Positions 19,802 to 20,561 of a stretch of 20,561 nucleotides of DNA are shown piece after piece. Each line of letters opens with the position of its first letter. Position 1 is the stretch's first letter. Position numbers and translations under genes: made by a program. The notes beneath the pieces are model-generated. The model was given only the letters and a program-made list of their open reading frames with translations. It had not been told where the DNA came from and did no database searches. Source of the stretch: Opitutaceae bacterium (GTDB lineage Bacteria > Verrucomicrobiota > Verrucomicrobiia > Opitutales > Opitutaceae). Location: assembly GCA_025352845.1 (NCBI GenBank), contig JANXSC010000568.1:1-20561 (forward strand). The letters run 5' to 3'.

Positions 19802-20561
19802 TCAGTGCTTCGCGTGGTGGGCGTCCTCGATGACGTTACCATCCTTGTCGAGGTGGAGGTGGTAGCCTTCGTTGCCTTCGAGCGACCAGAAATAGATTCC
19901 GAGAAATGTAATCGTGAAACCGACGAAGGTGGTGGCGAGCCGCGCGTGAATCCCGGGTACGGGGTTCGACTCGATCATGGTGACGGCAATGGCCACGACG
20001 AGCAGGCCCACGCTCGCGACCAGCGGCCAGATGGAGCCGAAGGGCATGTGGATGCCGCCATGAGCGGCCTCGGCCTTTTCCAGCTCGGCGCGTTCCTTCG
20101 CCACCTCCACCTTGTGGTTTTTCTCATACCACCAGGCGTCGCGCGCGTGGACCTTGGGGATGACGCGGAAATTATATTCCGGCGGCGGATTGTCGATCGA
20201 CCATTCGAGGGTGCGGCCATCCCAGTAATCCTTCTTCACCTTCTCGCCCTTGAAGAAAGTGTAGGCGACCACGGCGAAATAGATGAACATCCCGAGGCCG
20301 AGCACGTAGGAGCCCATCGTTGCGATGAAGTTCGGCACGTCCCAGCCGAGGTTGTGATCGTAGGTGAACGTGCGGCGCGGCATGCCGTTCAGCCCGAGGA
20401 AGTGCATCGGGAAAAACGTGACGTTGAACCCGATGAAGATCACCCAGAAGGAAAGTTTGCCCCAGAATTCCGAGACCTTGCGGCCAAACATCAGCGGGAA
20501 CCAGTAGTGCAGCCCAGCGAGCAGCGCGAAGATCGAGCAGCCGTTGAGCACGTAGTGGAAG
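19802..20561 (-). CDS. coxA: Cytochrome c oxidase subunit I, C-terminal part (start outside window)
   Basis: This is the catalytic heme-copper subunit. Only the last 252 residues are visible, and the frame is open to the window edge. It begins FHYVLNGCSIFALLAGLHYW. The His is the low-spin heme a ligand of the HxH motif in helix X, and its partner His (heme a3) lies just outside. The helices FWVIFIGFNVTFFPMHFLGL with NGMPRR and the following YDHNLGWDVPNFIATMGSYV are diagnostic. After helix XII comes a long extramembrane segment. It holds the family EWSIDNPPPEYNF and a charged coil (EVAKERAELEKAE). Two further helices follow (SIWPLVASVGLLVVAIAVTM and LATTFVGFTITFLGIYFWSL), as in the fused extended subunits of caa3 oxidases. 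The product ends in a His-rich tail. Confidence 0.95.
   Translation of the reverse strand, partial: FHYVLNGCSIFALLAGLHYWFPLMFGRKVSEFWGKLSFWVIFIGFNVTFFPMHFLGLNGMPRRTFTYDHNLGWDVPNFIATMGSYVLGLGMFIYFAVVAYTFFKGEKVKKDYWDGRTLEWSIDNPPPEYNFRVIPKVHARDAWWYEKNHKVEVAKERAELEKAEAAHGGIHMPFGSIWPLVASVGLLVVAIAVTMIESNPVPGIHARLATTFVGFTITFLGIYFWSLEGNEGYHLHLDKDGNVIEDAHHAKH

Overview
The window is GC-rich, gene-dense bacterial chromosome. Gene content and style suggest Verrucomicrobiota, perhaps the Opitutales/Opitutaceae. The grounds are GroEL with a Gly/His tail, an aa3-type oxidase cluster with a CtaG-like assembly factor, heptanucleotide repeats and REP-like palindromes between genes, and very few recognisable Shine-Dalgarno sequences. 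No rRNA, tRNA, CRISPR array, insertion sequence or phage gene was seen. The taxonomic placement is an inference from memory, not from a search.

Layout, left to right. (1) Bases 1-1065: the 3' part of groEL with a clear intrinsic terminator. (2) 1204-1860: a 36-codon remnant resembling the first codons of the metallo-hydrolase gene further on, joined by an ATGA overlap to a Phd/YefM antitoxin and RelE/ParE-like toxin pair. (3) 1924-3544: an intact PhnP-like metallo-beta-lactamase-fold hydrolase, a DoxX-family gene broken by one extra G, and a small hypothetical gene on the minus strand. (4) 3754-9444: a tripartite RND efflux operon (inner-membrane pump, periplasmic adaptor, TolC-like outer-membrane factor). 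A 75-base palindromic element lies in frame inside the signal-peptide region of the outer-membrane factor. (5) 9618-13788: a tightly packed sulfur-type locus. It holds an Rrf2 regulator with a four-cysteine cluster, a three-gene SsuABC/TauABC-type importer and cysteine synthase, and it ends at a strong terminator. (6) 13949-15430: class II fumarase. (7) 15489-17298, all minus strand: a 50-residue membrane protein, a PPK2-family polyphosphate kinase, an exported group 1 truncated hemoglobin and a DUF3309 mini-protein. (8) 17586-20561, minus strand: the end of a cytochrome c oxidase operon (subunit I, III and IV genes, then the CtaG-like gene).

How the genes work together. The Rrf2 protein probably senses sulfur or Fe-S status and controls uptake of an organosulfur anion together with cysteine synthesis. 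The RND genes form one export machine. The oxidase genes build one respiratory complex. Between COX IV and ctaG lies a minus-strand terminator that could lower ctaG expression relative to the structural subunits.

The most unusual features are small sequence elements. They are the palindrome translated inside the TolC-like signal peptide, the heptamer repeat array translated inside CtaG, the hydrolase-gene fragment coupled to the toxin-antitoxin module, and a long insertion in oxidase subunit III. I did not find a clearly new multi-gene defence or biosynthetic system.
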